Positions 8,105 through 16,761 of a stretch of 64,000 bases of DNA are shown here, in pieces. The notes beneath the pieces are model-generated. The model had not been told where the DNA came from, ran no database searches, and saw only the letters and a program-made list of their open reading frames with translations. The stretch comes from AWTP1-13 sp963797005 (GTDB lineage Bacteria > Pseudomonadota > Alphaproteobacteria > Rhizobiales > Hyphomicrobiaceae), in assembly GCA_963797005.1 (NCBI GenBank), contig CAWCOF010000030.1, positions 124,001 to 188,000 on the forward strand, given 5' to 3'. A program made the translations under genes and the position numbers. Numbering within the stretch: the stretch's first letter is position 1; each line of letters begins with the position of its first letter.

Positions 8105-8563
8105 TCAGGCGTGGACGTGCGCGTCCTGATTCGCTTGGAGAACGGGGCTGAAGCGCGCATCGGCGATGGCCGCGATCAGACGCTTCGTGTTGGCCTCCGG
8201 TGCCGCCGCGGGCCCGTCGAACCTGATGTAGTTGATTTCGATCCCTGCCTGCAGCGCCTCCAGCAACAGCCGGAAATAGACGCTGACCTGCATGTGGTGG
8301 AATTCCATGTCGAGCGCGACCGTCGGCACTCCGCCCCATTTCACATCGATGTCGGCGGATTGCCCGAAGCTCAAGGTGCCCGGCTTGTAGTAGAGCTCGG
8401 TCGACGAGTTCACGAGGTTGCCGATGTTGGCGAACTGCTCGGTGCGCACGAACGCGATCAGGTCCGCCGCATCGATCAGGCGCAGCTCTGACGCCACGTC
8501 CCTGAGCCCGTCGGCCAGCGCCATCTCGCGCTCGAGTGTCGTGCTGTTGCCACACTTCTGCAT
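8105..8563 (-). CDS. Hypothetical protein between flhB and flgB
   Basis: A 152-residue soluble protein of unknown function, without signal peptide or membrane segment. Recognisable features are MALADGLRDVASELRLIDAADLIAFVRTEQFANIGNLVNSS, an aromatic stretch ELYYKPGTLSFG and a central alternating stretch ADIDVKWGGVPTVALDMEFHHMQVSVYFRLLLEALQAGI. It starts 11 bp downstream of the flhB stop and ends 80 bp before flgB, inside the flagellar operon, so a flagellar role (assembly factor or regulator) is likely by context only. The ATG at 8563 was chosen because it starts the open frame right after flhB. Confidence 0.65.
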   Translation of the reverse strand: MQKCGNSTTLEREMALADGLRDVASELRLIDAADLIAFVRTEQFANIGNLVNSSTELYYKPGTLSFGQSADIDVKWGGVPTVALDMEFHHMQVSVYFRLLLEALQAGIEINYIRFDGPAAAPEANTKRLIAAIADARFSPVLQANQDAHVHA

Positions 8564-8574
8564 CGCGGGGTTGT

Positions 8575-9657
8575 CTATCCGAGCGGGCTTGTCCGAGCCT
8601 GACGTGCAAGGAGGAAGAACACGATCTCGGCCACCGCCTTGTAGAATTCCGGCGGGATCATCTTGTCCACCACCGCGCTGCGGTAGAGGGCCTGGGCAAG
8701 CGGCTTGTTCTCGACCACGGGAATGCCGTGCTCCACGGCAACCTCGCGGATTTTCAAGGCGATCAGATCCTGGCCTTTGGCCACCACCAGCGGCGCGCCG
8801 CCCTCCTCGCGCACGTAGCGCAAGGCCACGGCGTAGTGGGTGGGATTGGCGATGACGACCGTCGCCCTCGGCACAGCCGCGATCATGCGCTTGCGCATCC
8901 GGTCACGGGCGAGCGAGCGCAGCCGCGCCTTGACGATGGGGTCGCCATCGGCCTGCTTCATCTCGTCCTTGACTTCCTGACGCGTCATCCTCAGCTCGCG
9001 ATGCCAGAACAGGCGCGACCAGACGATGTCGGCTGCAACCAGCACGACGCAGGCGACCGCCAGGGCGGAGAGGAGCCGCGTGCCGAGCGACAGCACCAGG
9101 GACGGCAACGCGCTTGGCTCGATCAGCACGGCATTCATGACGTCATGATGGGCAGAGCGCAGCAGCAGCGCGCCCAGAACGACAACCGACACGAGCTTGA
9201 ACACGGACTTCATGAACTCCGTCACGCCCTGCGCGCCGAACAACCGGCGCCAGCCGCTGGCGGGCGACAGGCGGGAGAATTGGGGCCTCACGCGCTCCAG
9301 CACCATGCGGGGCGCGTTCTGCAGCATCGAGGCAAGGAAGCCGGCGGCCGCCAGGATCACGACAACCGGAAGGAGCAGCTGCGCGGCGTCGCCGGCGATC
9401 GCCTGGAACAGCAGTGCCGCGTCACCGCCGTGTTCCAGCGACCAGCCGCCGGGATTGTCGATCAGACGCCGCAGCGACAGGCTCAGGTGGCTGACGCCGT
9501 TCGCCAGGAAGAACCCGCTGATGATGAGCATCCCGAGCAGAGACGCCAACATCGCCACCTCGCGGGAGAAGGGGACGGAGCCGCGCTCGTAGGCGTCCTT
9601 GATCTTCTTCTCGGTCGGCTCTTCGGTCTTGCTTTCCTTGTCGGGTTGCTCTGCCAT
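8575..9657 (-). CDS. flhB: Flagellar export switch protein FlhB
   Basis: FlhB controls the substrate-specificity switch of the export apparatus. The 360-residue protein starts MAEQPDKESKTEEPTEKKIKDAYERGSVPFSRE, the typical charged N-terminus. It has four membrane segments (for example LASLLGMLIISGFFLANG) and the autocleavage motif NPTH in VVIANPTHYAVALRY. The conserved MTRQEVKDEMKQADGDP precedes it and VVENKPLAQALYRSAVVDKMIPPEFYKAVAEIV follows. Intact and full length. It follows fliG by 13 bp. Confidence 0.97.
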   Translation of the reverse strand: MAEQPDKESKTEEPTEKKIKDAYERGSVPFSREVAMLASLLGMLIISGFFLANGVSHLSLSLRRLIDNPGGWSLEHGGDAALLFQAIAGDAAQLLLPVVVILAAAGFLASMLQNAPRMVLERVRPQFSRLSPASGWRRLFGAQGVTEFMKSVFKLVSVVVLGALLLRSAHHDVMNAVLIEPSALPSLVLSLGTRLLSALAVACVVLVAADIVWSRLFWHRELRMTRQEVKDEMKQADGDPIVKARLRSLARDRMRKRMIAAVPRATVVIANPTHYAVALRYVREEGGAPLVVAKGQDLIALKIREVAVEHGIPVVENKPLAQALYRSAVVDKMIPPEFYKAVAEIVFFLLARQARTSPLG

Positions 9658-9670
9658 CGAGCGATACCTC

Positions 9671-10699
9671 TCACGCCGTTATGGCATCGACATCATCGTC
9701 GGGGGGACGCAGCTCTATGCTGCCCTTGGCGGCCATCTTGAGCACCGTGTCGACGATCGACCGCCGCGCGTCGGCAATCTCTCGCGCGGGCGCCGTCGTT
9801 CCGCCCTGCAGCTCGGCCTCCGCCATGCGCTTGGATCGGGCGGTCAGGGCGGACAGGATGGTGCCTTGGAAGGCGGCCTCCGTGCCTTTCAGGGCCAGTA
9901 TCAGGCGATCGACCGGCACCTGGTCGAGGATGGTCGTGCGGGCCGCCTGCGGGAGCGTGGCGAGGTCCTCGAAGGTGAAGAGTAGACCCTTCAAGGCCTT
10001 GGCGTCGTCGGGGCGCACCTCGGCGAGACTCTTGAGCACGGCTTCCGACTGCGGCTTCTCGAGCCGGTTGAGAATGTCGGCAATGCCCAGGCGCGAGGCC
10101 GGAGCATCGGTGGTGACCACCAGATCCTCCAAGAGCGCCAGCTCGACGACGCCGAGGGACTCATCCGACACCCGGCTGATCGCCAGCATCCGGCACATGA
10201 TGTCGGCGCGATAGTCCGGCGTGAAGGAGCTGATGGCTTTGGCGGCGGCATCCGAATCGATGCGCGAGAGGATGAGGGCAACGGTCTGCGGGTGCTCCTT
10301 GATCAGATAGGCGCGCAGCACATCGAGCTTGGTCTTGGATAGGCCTTCCCACACCGCCCCCTTCGCCGCCTCTTCGGCGTCGGGCGCGCCGGTTGCCGTC
10401 TCGTCCTCACTCATGACGCCCGAGAGCAGGCTTTTGACCTCCTCGGCGGTGCCGAGGAAGTTGACGCCGCTCGCAAACTTCTGACCGAACTCCTCCACCA
10501 GCACCTCGAGATCTCCCGGCGAGATCGGGCGCAGCTCGCTGACCGAGCGCGAGAGGAGCTTCAAATCCTCGGCATTGAAGCGCTTGAGCAGCTTCGCCGC
10601 GCGCACCTTGCCCAGCGCCAGCAACAACACGGCGACCTTCTCGGCGCCGTTCATTGCCGGGGGCTGTCTGCCGGCCTTGGCTTCGGCTTGCGCGCTCAT
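9671..10699 (-). CDS. fliG: Flagellar motor switch protein FliG
   Basis: FliG is the rotor protein that contacts the stator MotA. The 342-residue product carries the N-terminal MS-ring binding domain (GAEKVAVLLLALGKVRAAKLLKRFNAEDLKLLSRSV), the middle domain with EHPQTVALILSRIDSDAAAKAISSFTPDYRADIMCRM, and a C-terminal torque domain (FEDLATLPQAARTTILDQVPVDRLILALKGTEAAFQGTILSALTARSKRMAEAELQ) with its charged helix. The ATG at 10699 (MSAQAEAKAG) was preferred over an upstream in-frame GTG because it follows fliN closely. Confidence 0.96.
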   Translation of the reverse strand: MSAQAEAKAGRQPPAMNGAEKVAVLLLALGKVRAAKLLKRFNAEDLKLLSRSVSELRPISPGDLEVLVEEFGQKFASGVNFLGTAEEVKSLLSGVMSEDETATGAPDAEEAAKGAVWEGLSKTKLDVLRAYLIKEHPQTVALILSRIDSDAAAKAISSFTPDYRADIMCRMLAISRVSDESLGVVELALLEDLVVTTDAPASRLGIADILNRLEKPQSEAVLKSLAEVRPDDAKALKGLLFTFEDLATLPQAARTTILDQVPVDRLILALKGTEAAFQGTILSALTARSKRMAEAELQGGTTAPAREIADARRSIVDTVLKMAAKGSIELRPPDDDVDAITA

Positions 10700-10709
10700 G
10701 GTCGAGCCG

Positions 10710-11138
10710 TCAGGTCGCCTTGTCGGAATCGGATGGGCCAATCACCTCGGTCAATTTGATGCCGAAGCGCGAGGTCGCCTCGTCGACGACCACCACCTCG
10801 CCGCGGGCAATGACGCGTCCGTTGACGACCACGTCGATCGGCTCGCCCACACGCCGCTCGAGCGGAATGATGGAACCTCGGCCGAGCTTCATCAGGTTGG
10901 AAACCGGCATCGTGGCGGAACCGAGCACGATCTTCATGGTGACCGGGATGCGCATGACGAGGTCGAGGTTGCGCGCAGGCGCCGCCGCCTCGTCCGTCGC
11001 CTTGCGCGCCTCCGCGGCCGGCGCCTTGCGACCGGAGCCGGGCGCGGCACCGGCCTCGCCGGCTGGCGGCGTCACCTCGGCCGCGTACTCCTCAATGAGC
11101 GACTTCTGATTGCCTGCGGTTGCGGCAGCTTGCGTCAT
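10710..11138 (-). CDS. fliN: Flagellar motor switch protein FliN
   Basis: FliN forms the base of the C ring with FliM. The 142-residue product has a low-complexity Ala/Pro-rich N-terminus and a C-terminal SpoA (surface presentation of antigens) domain: LDLVMRIPVTMKIVLGSATMPVSNLMKLGRGSIIPLE, then PIDVVVNGRVIARGEVVVVDEATSRFGIKLTEVIG. The length is slightly above enteric FliN, as often in Rhizobiales. It sits between fliM and fliG, as expected. Confidence 0.95.
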   Translation of the reverse strand: MTQAAATAGNQKSLIEEYAAEVTPPAGEAGAAPGSGRKAPAAEARKATDEAAAPARNLDLVMRIPVTMKIVLGSATMPVSNLMKLGRGSIIPLERRVGEPIDVVVNGRVIARGEVVVVDEATSRFGIKLTEVIGPSDSDKAT

Positions 11139-11195
11139 GTTCTCGTTGCCTCGGTTCAGAGCCGGACCTGGGAGACACCGTTCGGTGCCGGAACC

Positions 11196-12131
11196 TCAGG
11201 CAGTCCGGATCTCGTCGATGAACTCCTGCTCCCGGTCGACGAAGGCATCGACGCGCAGCGTGTAGACGCCGCCCGACTTGCCAAGATCGCACCACATCAG
11301 CCGCTCGCCGTTGCACTCGACGCGGACGCGACTTTGCGGATTCGCCTTGAGCTCGATGATCTCGCCGACCTGGAACTGGGTGATCTCGCCGAGCGTGCCC
11401 GGCCGCTCGTCGAGGACGGCGACCAGCGTCACGCTGGCCCGGTTCACCTCCTTCTCGATCTGCCGGGTCCAACCGGGATCGGGGCGGGATGCATCCTTTG
11501 CCGGCACGCGCGACAACGGCTTCTGCAAAGCGCTCAGCGCGGCACTTGGAATGGCGATGAGCACCTCGCCGACGGCTGCTTCGGAGACTTCCAGGCGATA
11601 CCTGGCCGCCGCCATGGGCTCGGTGCGGGCCATGCGCTCGAAGTCGGGCTGATCGGCTGTGCCCACGAGATTGAAGGCGCTGGGTGCGATGGCAGCGAAC
11701 GCCGCTGCCAGCGCCTTTGCAATCGAGGCGAAGAGAACGCCGGCGACGCCGACCTCGATCTTGGAGATCGGGCGCTCCTCGGCGAGGGCAGGTTGCGAGC
11801 CATCTCCCCCCAACAGTCCTTCGACGACGGCGAAGACGGTGGCGCGCGGGGCGGTAACGAGAATGCGCGTCGCCCAGCCGGGCGCTTCAAAGAGCGCCAC
11901 GGCACGGCTGCCGCGTTCGCCGGCCAACAGATCGCCGGCCTTGCCGCTTTCGATGCCCTCCAGCACGAGCTTCATCGGTATCGACGCGAGGCGGCTGAAA
12001 TCCTCGGCACAGGCCTTGGCGGCGTTCTCCAGGCCGACCCGCAGCATCGGCAGGCGCTCGACGCCACTGCTGCGGCCGCCGACGAGCCCTTGCAGGTTTT
12101 GCAGCGCGGATTGGGTGTCGGCTGCGGTCAT
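11196..12131 (-). CDS. fliM: Flagellar motor switch protein FliM (divergent Rhizobiales type)
   Basis: A 311-residue protein between motA and fliN. The middle has the CheC-like region (GWATRILVTAPRATVFAVVEGLLGG, then SKIEVGVAGVLFASIAKALAAAF); the C-terminal part resembles a SpoA domain (VTLVAVLDERPGTLGEITQFQVGEIIELKANPQSRVRVECNGERLMWCDLG). The canonical N-terminal CheY-binding motif is not obvious, as in the divergent FliM of Rhizobiales. Called FliM from position and domain layout; overall similarity to enteric FliM is low. Confidence 0.85.
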   Translation of the reverse strand: MTAADTQSALQNLQGLVGGRSSGVERLPMLRVGLENAAKACAEDFSRLASIPMKLVLEGIESGKAGDLLAGERGSRAVALFEAPGWATRILVTAPRATVFAVVEGLLGGDGSQPALAEERPISKIEVGVAGVLFASIAKALAAAFAAIAPSAFNLVGTADQPDFERMARTEPMAAARYRLEVSEAAVGEVLIAIPSAALSALQKPLSRVPAKDASRPDPGWTRQIEKEVNRASVTLVAVLDERPGTLGEITQFQVGEIIELKANPQSRVRVECNGERLMWCDLGKSGGVYTLRVDAFVDREQEFIDEIRTA

Positions 12132-12136
12132 CGCGA

Positions 12137-13024
12137 TCAGGCCGCCTCCTTGCGCGCTTCGGGCTCGGTGCCCGCGCCAGGCAGCGTTTCCCGCTCCACC
12201 TCGTCGATCGACGGCCGCTCGTAGGCGGAGATGGTCTTGCGCCCATATTCCAGTGCCACTTGCGGCATGGCCCCGTTCATGAAGGCGAGCAAGGTCTGCT
12301 TGGTGAGCACGTAGAGCCGCAGCTTCTTCTCGCGCACCATCTTGATCTTGGTCGCAATCGGAGAAACGACCGCGTAGGAGAAGAAGATGCCGGCAAAGGT
12401 GCCGACCAGGGCCGCACCGATCAAGTGGCCGAGAACCTCGGGCGCCTGGTCGAGCGCGCCCATGGCCTTGATCACGCCGAGCACCGCGGCAACGATGCCG
12501 AGCGCCGGGAATGCTTCCGACACGGTGGTCATCGCCTGGTAGGCTTTGAGCTTGTCGGTGCGGATGGTCTGGATCTCCTCGTCCATCAGCGCCTCGATCT
12601 CATGCGTGCGGGCGTTGCCGATGATGATCAGCCGGCAGTAGTCGCAGATGAAGGTCAAAAGCTCGTCGTTCTTGATGACGCTTGGAAAGCGCAGAAACAC
12701 GGCCGACTGGAGGGGATCGTCGAAATGCGCCTCCACCTCGTTGCGCGGCTTGGTGCGCAGCTCCCGCATCAGCAGGAAGAGCACGCCCAGGACGTCGAGA
12801 TATTCCCGGCTGGTGGGGGCGGCGTTCTTGAACGCCTCCATGATGCCCTTGCCGCTGTCTTTGATGGTCTTCATCGGGTTGGCGACGACGAACGTGCCGA
12901 GCGCCGAGCCGCAGATGATCACGTACTCCCACGGCTGCCAGATGACGTAGACGTGCCCGCCCATGGCGACGAAGCCGCCGAGCAGGCACCCGAGCGTGAT
13001 GACGAGACCTATGATGATCGTCAC
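12137..13024 (-). CDS. motA: Flagellar stator protein MotA
   Basis: MotA forms the proton-driven stator with MotB. The 295-residue product has four membrane helices (MTIIIGLVITLGCLLGGFVAMGG, the segment around YVIICGSALGTFVVANP, ALGIVAAVLGVIKAMGAL and LVGTFAGIFFSYAVVSPIA). The cytoplasmic loop is charged (LLMRELRTKPRNEVEAHFDDP). The FPALGIVAAVLG segment contains the conserved proline-bearing helix. No motB was found in the window. It is the first gene of the long minus-strand run, and its upstream region carries the motif shared with fliF and flhA. Confidence 0.97.
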   Translation of the reverse strand: MTIIIGLVITLGCLLGGFVAMGGHVYVIWQPWEYVIICGSALGTFVVANPMKTIKDSGKGIMEAFKNAAPTSREYLDVLGVLFLLMRELRTKPRNEVEAHFDDPLQSAVFLRFPSVIKNDELLTFICDYCRLIIIGNARTHEIEALMDEEIQTIRTDKLKAYQAMTTVSEAFPALGIVAAVLGVIKAMGALDQAPEVLGHLIGAALVGTFAGIFFSYAVVSPIATKIKMVREKKLRLYVLTKQTLLAFMNGAMPQVALEYGRKTISAYERPSIDEVERETLPGAGTEPEARKEAA

Positions 13025-13193
13025 GAATTGGCTCCCGAATCCGCCCGGCCGCTCTCCTGTTAAGCGCTTCGTCCTTGCGCGAGCCTGATTTGGCGGAGGC
13101 GCGTACGCAGAGGCCTGTGTCTACCCGCCAGCTTCGGGCAAGCCGCGTGCGCGACATTGGCGTGATTTCGGACACAACGGGGAGTGCCGTGTT
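13025..13193. promoter_or_regulatory. Divergent regulatory region between motA and the DUF1217-flgF-fliI operon
   Basis: This 169-bp gap separates two divergent flagellar operons. It contains CTCGCGCAAGG (minus-strand reading) at 13083-13073, 49 bp before the motA start, the same 11-mer found before fliF and flhA. A regulator bound here could serve both operons. No sigma-54 type -24/-12 element was recognised by eye. Confidence 0.5.
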
Positions 13194-13982
13194 GTGCTGA
13201 CCACTCTCGCCGGCTACACCAGCATCGCCTCGGACCTGCCGCGCTCGCTCGACAACGTCGCCGCCAAGCCGCAGGTGTCGCGGGAGACGGAGTACTATCT
13301 GTCGCACATCGAGGACGTGAAATCGGTCGACGATTTCCTCGCCGACAGGCGTCTCTTCGCCTACGCCATGAAGGCCTTCGGCCTCGGCGATCTGACCTAT
13401 GCCAAGGCGCTGATGCGCAAGGTGCTGGTGGAGGGCGTCGACCAAACCGACAGTCTGGCCAACACCTTGACCGACCAGCGCTATCGCGAGTTCGCGGAGG
13501 CTTTCAACTTCGCCCGCTACGGCGACACGACGACCATCTTCGACCGCACGCGCCAGGGAACCGTCGACCGCTACGTCCGCCAGACGCTGGAGGAGGACGC
13601 CGGAGGCCAGAACGAGGGCGTGCGCCTGGCCCTCTACTTCGCGCGCAAAGCGCAGGACATCACCAGCCCCTACGACATCCTGGCGGATGTCGCCCTGCTC
13701 AAGGTGGCGCAGACCGCGCTTGGCATTCCGCCCGCCACCTCGGCCATCGACGTCGACAAGCAGGCGGAAATGCTCACCAAGAAGCTCAATATCGACGACC
13801 TTCAGGATCCCGACAAGGTCGCCACCTTCCTCAAGCGCTTCGCCAGTCTGTGGGACCTGAACAACGGCAGTTCCTCCGGATCGTCGGGCTCCTCGTCCGT
13901 CCTCTTCGCCCAGCCGCTCGAGCTCGGCATCGGCGGCGATCTCCTCGCCAGCTTGCAGAACCTGAAGCTCGGAGGGCCGTGA
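13194..13982 (+). CDS. DUF1217 family flagellar-locus protein
   Basis: A 262-residue protein of the DUF1217 family, common in alphaproteobacterial flagellar clusters but of unsettled function. It uses a GTG start. Characteristic stretches are VSRETEYYLSHIEDVKSVDDFLADRRLFAYAMKAFGLGDLTYAKALMRKVL, DQRYREFAEAFNFARYGD and VRLALYFARKAQDITSPYDILADVALLKVAQTALGIP. The C-terminus has a Ser/Gly-rich linker (NGSSSGSSGSSS). It lies 4 bp before flgF, suggesting co-translation and a role in rod or hook export or assembly; that is inferred from context. Confidence 0.85.
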   Translation: MLTTLAGYTSIASDLPRSLDNVAAKPQVSRETEYYLSHIEDVKSVDDFLADRRLFAYAMKAFGLGDLTYAKALMRKVLVEGVDQTDSLANTLTDQRYREFAEAFNFARYGDTTTIFDRTRQGTVDRYVRQTLEEDAGGQNEGVRLALYFARKAQDITSPYDILADVALLKVAQTALGIPPATSAIDVDKQAEMLTKKLNIDDLQDPDKVATFLKRFASLWDLNNGSSSGSSGSSSVLFAQPLELGIGGDLLASLQNLKLGGP

Positions 13983-13986
13983 GGCC

Positions 13987-14712
13987 GTGCAGACCAACTT
14001 CTCCGTAGGCCTGTCCGCGCAGATCGCGCTGCAGCGCAGGCTCGATACCATCGCCAACAACGTCGCCAACGCGACGACGACAGGCTTTCGCGCCGAGGAG
14101 GTCCGGTTCGAGACGCTGCTGTCGTCCACGACCACCGATCCGGTCGCGTTCGCCTCCGCCGGGGACACCTACCTGTCGCGGCGCGCCGGCGAATTCGTCA
14201 AGACCGACAACCCCCTCGACGTGGCGGTCGAAGGCGACGCCTGGCTCGGCATCCAGACGCCCGCGGGCACCGTCTATACCCGCGACGGGCGCATGCGCAT
14301 GACCGAAACCGGCGAGCTTCTCACCTTGAACGGCTATCCCGTGCTGGACGCCGGCAACGCGCAGATCCGGCTCGACCCCAACGCCGGTCCGCCACGCATT
14401 GCCCGCGACGGGACCATCACCCAGAACAACCGCCAGCTCGGCGCCATCGGCCTCTTCGCCATCGACAACAAAGCCTCGCTCAAGCGCTTCGAGAACTCCG
14501 GCGTGATCCCCGACCGGCCGGCGACACCGGCGCTCGAATTCGTCAAGGTCGGCATGCAGCAGGGCTACACCGAGCGCGCCAATGTCAACCCGGTCATGGA
14601 AATGACCAAGCTCATCATGCTGCAACACGCCTTCGAGGCCGTCGCGAACTCGCTCAAGGACACCGACGCCTCGCAGCAGGAAGCCATACGCACGCTCGGC
14701 GCAACCAGCTGA
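13987..14712 (+). CDS. flgF: Flagellar proximal rod protein FlgF
   Basis: FlgF is a rod subunit related to FlgG. The 241-residue protein starts with GTG (MQTNFSVGLSAQIALQRRLDTIANNVANATTTGFRAEEVRFE), the rod-type N-terminal signature. It has the central LDVAVEGDAWLGIQTPAGTVYTRDGRM, and the C-terminal YTERANVNPVMEMTKLIMLQHAFEAVANSLKD that pairs with the N-terminal helix. Full length. It is preceded by DUF1217 and followed by fliI, as in other Rhizobiales. Confidence 0.95.
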   Translation: MQTNFSVGLSAQIALQRRLDTIANNVANATTTGFRAEEVRFETLLSSTTTDPVAFASAGDTYLSRRAGEFVKTDNPLDVAVEGDAWLGIQTPAGTVYTRDGRMRMTETGELLTLNGYPVLDAGNAQIRLDPNAGPPRIARDGTITQNNRQLGAIGLFAIDNKASLKRFENSGVIPDRPATPALEFVKVGMQQGYTERANVNPVMEMTKLIMLQHAFEAVANSLKDTDASQQEAIRTLGATS

Positions 14713-14749
14713 GCCGGAAGCAGGCGTTGACAGCCGGTCCGCACCACTG

Positions 14750-16171
14750 ATGACCGACCCCCGTGCCGCCAACATCGACGAGCCCCGCTCGCCGGCCACG
14801 GCGCGGCACCGGCTCGAAGCGCTCGCAGCCGGCCTGTCGTCGCTTGCGGCAGCCGAGCGCAAGACGGCCGTCGGCGGCCATGTGACCGAAGTCACGCCCA
14901 CCTACTGCCGCGTGGCCGGCCTCTCCCCGTTCGTGAAGCTCGGCGAATGCGTGGAAATGGTCACCGAGGAAAGGCCGCAGCTCGGCGAGATCGTGCGCAT
15001 CGATGCGGGCGGCGTCATCGTCAAGTCCTTCGAGAACGCGCTTCGCGCCGGCCTCGGCACCGTCGTGTGGCGCCGCGGGTTCGTGACGCTGAGCCCCGAG
15101 CACTCCTGGAAAGGTCGCACCATCAACGCGCTCGGTCTTGCCATCGACGGCGGCGGGCCGCTTGCGCAGGGACAGCGCGCCCTATCGACCGAGCGTGAGC
15201 CCCCCAATCCGATGCGCAGGCGGCGCATCCTCACGCCTGTCAAGACGGGCGTGAAGGTCATCGATCTCTTCACCCCCGTATGTGCCGGGCAGCGCGTCGG
15301 CATCTTCGCCGGCTCCGGCGTGGGCAAGTCCACGCTGCTGGCGATGCTGGCCAGATCGCAGGGCTTCGATACCTGCGTGATTGCGCTGGTCGGAGAGCGC
15401 GGACGCGAGGTGCGCGAGTTCATGGAGGACGTGTTGGGCCACGGCCGCGCGCGGGCTGTCGCGGTGGTCGCCACCGGCGATGAGAGCCCCATGATGCGGC
15501 GCCTGGCACCCAAGACGGCCCTCACCATCGCCGAGTATTTCCGCGACCGGGGCGAGAACGTCCTGCTCCTCGTCGATTCGGTGACTCGCTTTGCGCATGC
15601 GGCCCGCGAGGTGGCGCTCGCGGCAGGCGAGCCGCCGGTGGCGCGCGGCTATACGCCGAGCGTGTTCAGCGACCTGCCAAAGCTCCTGGAGCGCGCCGGA
15701 CCGGGCGAGGAAGGCAGCGGCGCCATCACCGGCTTCTTCTCCGTGCTGGTCGATGGCGACGATCACAACGATCCGGTGGCCGACAGCATCCGCGCCACGC
15801 TCGACGGGCACGTCGTGCTCGACCGGTCGATCGCCGACCAGGCGCGCTATCCGGCGGTCAACGTGCTGGGCTCCGTGTCGCGCCTTTCCAATCGCGTCTG
15901 GACGCCCGAGCAGGCGGCTCTGATCATGAAGCTCAGGGCCATGATCGCCCGCTTCGAGGACACGCGCGACCTGCGCCTGATGGGCGGCTATCGGGGTGGA
16001 ACGGATGCCGCCCTCGACAAGGCCATCGACCTCGTGCCCAGGCTCTACGAGGGCATCAAGCAAAGCCCCGACGATCCCGCCTCGATCGATGCGTTTCAGG
16101 AGATCGCCCGGGCCTTCGCCCCCGAGCCGTCCGGCGCCGATAGCAGCTCCCCCAGCCCGCAGAAAAGCTGA
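14750..16171 (+). CDS. fliI: Flagellar export ATPase FliI
   Basis: FliI is the F1-beta-like ATPase that powers and orders protein export. The 473-residue product has the Walker A sequence GSGVGKST (about residue 190), the Walker B stretch ENVLLLVDSVTRFAHAAREVALAAGEPP, the signature GYTPSVFSDLPKLLERAGPGEEGSGAITGFFSVLVDGDDHNDPVADSIRATLDGHVVLDR, and RYPAVNVLGSVSRL. All catalytic motifs are present. It is the last gene of the plus-strand flagellar operon and converges on the FliL-like gene. Confidence 0.97.
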   Translation: MTDPRAANIDEPRSPATARHRLEALAAGLSSLAAAERKTAVGGHVTEVTPTYCRVAGLSPFVKLGECVEMVTEERPQLGEIVRIDAGGVIVKSFENALRAGLGTVVWRRGFVTLSPEHSWKGRTINALGLAIDGGGPLAQGQRALSTEREPPNPMRRRRILTPVKTGVKVIDLFTPVCAGQRVGIFAGSGVGKSTLLAMLARSQGFDTCVIALVGERGREVREFMEDVLGHGRARAVAVVATGDESPMMRRLAPKTALTIAEYFRDRGENVLLLVDSVTRFAHAAREVALAAGEPPVARGYTPSVFSDLPKLLERAGPGEEGSGAITGFFSVLVDGDDHNDPVADSIRATLDGHVVLDRSIADQARYPAVNVLGSVSRLSNRVWTPEQAALIMKLRAMIARFEDTRDLRLMGGYRGGTDAALDKAIDLVPRLYEGIKQSPDDPASIDAFQEIARAFAPEPSGADSSSPSPQKS

Positions 16172-16209
16172 GGCCGCGTCCGTACGGGGCGCGCCATCGT
16201 GGCGACCCG

Positions 16210-16761
16210 TCAGAGCCTGTGCCCGCCGCGCACCTGGTCCTTGGTGATGTAGTTCAGCTCCTGCACCAGCACGTCATCGATCAGCCGAACCCCGAGCCGC
16301 TTGTTGACGTTGCCGGCGATCTCTTTCGTCAGCCCCCGCAGGTCCTGCTTCTTGAACCGACGAAAGTCGATGCTGCTGCCTTCGAAGATGGCCTTGAACG
16401 CCTCGTCCACCAGGAAGACGTCGGGCTTGATCGCGAGGTGCTCCATCACCTTGCCGTCCACGATGAACGCGAATTGCGCCATGACATAGCCCTGCACCGC
16501 GTTGTCGGCGACAACCGGCACGCTGATCATCCGCGTCTTGATCGCTTCCATGCCGTCGGGCAGCCCGGCCGGCTTGGAGCCATGTCCCTTTCCAGAGGCG
16601 GCATGTCCCTTGCTGGGCTTGTCATGCGCCTTGTCGGGTGCCTTTGCGGCCGCGTGCGCCTCTGGCGCCGCCGTCGTCGCGGCCGGCCAGGAGACGACGG
16701 CATAGGTCGAGCCCAGGGCAACGAGACAGACCCACAACCCGCAAAGGAGCAGCCTGATCAT
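16210..16761 (-). CDS. Membrane-anchored hypothetical protein, FliL-like layout
   Basis: A 183-residue protein with an N-terminal membrane anchor (MIRLLLCGLWVCLVALGSTYAVVSW), a His/Lys/Ala-rich linker (roughly residues 30-65, rich in GHG and KGHA) and a C-terminal periplasmic domain (ISVPVVADNAVQGYVMAQFAFIVDGKV, ending VRLIDDVLVQELNYITKDQVRGGHRL). The layout recalls FliL, but it is clearly distinct from the FliL at 2389-2928. It overlaps the FlgN-like gene by 4 bp and converges with fliI. A motor- or basal-body-associated role is inferred from context only. Confidence 0.65.
   Translation of the reverse strand: MIRLLLCGLWVCLVALGSTYAVVSWPAATTAAPEAHAAAKAPDKAHDKPSKGHAASGKGHGSKPAGLPDGMEAIKTRMISVPVVADNAVQGYVMAQFAFIVDGKVMEHLAIKPDVFLVDEAFKAIFEGSSIDFRRFKKQDLRGLTKEIAGNVNKRLGVRLIDDVLVQELNYITKDQVRGGHRL

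Noticed and set aside
10575..12224. 549-codon plus-strand frame opposite fliN and fliM
   Set aside because: It overlaps two well-supported flagellar genes on the other strand and shows no family features or ribosome site. The same applies to the plus-strand frames 31738-33690, 19496-21025 and 23221-24906.
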